From the NCBI GenBank assembly GCA_035610835.1, contig CM069446.1:2619001-2683000 (forward strand): a DNA stretch of 64,000 bases, given 5' to 3'. Every line of letters starts with the position of its first letter. Within the stretch, counting starts at the first letter, position 1. The translations under genes and the position numbers were made by a program. The DNA is from Ophiura sarsii (taxonomy: Eukaryota; Echinodermata; Ophiuroidea; Amphilepidida; Ophiuridae). Shown one piece after another: positions 63,788 through 64,000 of this stretch. The notes under the pieces were generated by a model. It saw only the letters and a list, made by a program, of their open reading frames with translations. It had not been told where the DNA came from and ran no database searches.

Positions 63788-64000
63788 GGGACGCACCATT
63801 AGACTTTAAGAGGGTGGTAGGAAGTTTTGAAAAAAAACCCACTTCACCCAATATACAGGCACAAAAAAATAGAAATCACCCACTGATGAGTAAACAAATC
63901 CCAACACTTTGTCCACCCAACTCAATATAAAGAAATACATTAAAAAAACAAAAATAATTCCATCCGACCACATTACTTCCTACCCCCACCCCCACTTGAA
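63788..64000. mobile_element. PIF/Harbinger-like MITE, second copy, cut by window end
   Basis: Opens GGGACGCACCATTAGACTTT as in 58207-58492, keeps the same internal order (TGATGAGT, CCCAACTCAATAT, CTTCCTACCCCC), and runs off the window before its right end. Confidence 0.85.

Overview
This is eukaryotic, repeat-dominated DNA, most likely from a marine invertebrate deuterostome, probably an echinoderm. That is an inference. It rests on the recurrent TAGGCCTA motif, SINE tails ending in GGCGCTATATAAAT plus (ATT)n, dense small inverted-repeat transposons, and an intronless leucine-rich-repeat GPCR of a kind known from invertebrates. There are no bacterial operons. Only two genes are well supported: a large single-exon LRR GPCR on the minus strand (20849-24403) and a tRNA-Asn(GTT) on the plus strand (61452-61525).

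Layout. 1-4574: an 18-bp tandem array that is open in one frame by arithmetic only, split by a 1,053-bp transposon with a TAA target duplication. 5390-6400: a foldback element with tRNA-like sequence in both arms. 6960-9073: a decayed APE-type LINE (endonuclease and reverse transcriptase). 9341-11953: non-coding DNA with a SINE and a MITE. 12127-16476: small inverted-repeat elements. 16477-20772: three direct copies of a 471-bp element separating two copies of a spacer, one spacer carrying a TTAA-flanked insertion. 20849-24403: the GPCR gene. 25616-34080: a second, rearranged copy of the 1-11953 segment with its own 18-bp array, LINE pieces, and a 1.1-kb mariner-like insertion. 35550-52773: about 17 kb of a 31-bp minisatellite with a nested 5-kb higher-order duplication. 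52774-58134: several MITEs, including one with a perfect 8-bp target duplication. 58135-61058: a 1.3-kb tandem duplication, one copy carrying a TAA-flanked MITE. 61059-64000: the tRNA gene, further MITEs, a 217-bp tandem duplication, and a MITE running off the window edge.

The main value of the window is comparative. Because segments are duplicated, several transposon insertions can be set against their own empty sites in the same sequence, which fixes element ends and target duplications to the base. No multi-gene pathway is present. I found no convincing evidence of a new enzymatic or defence system; the less ordinary items are the tRNA-bearing foldback element, the composite 471-bp repeat block, and the LDLa-less relaxin-receptor-like GPCR.
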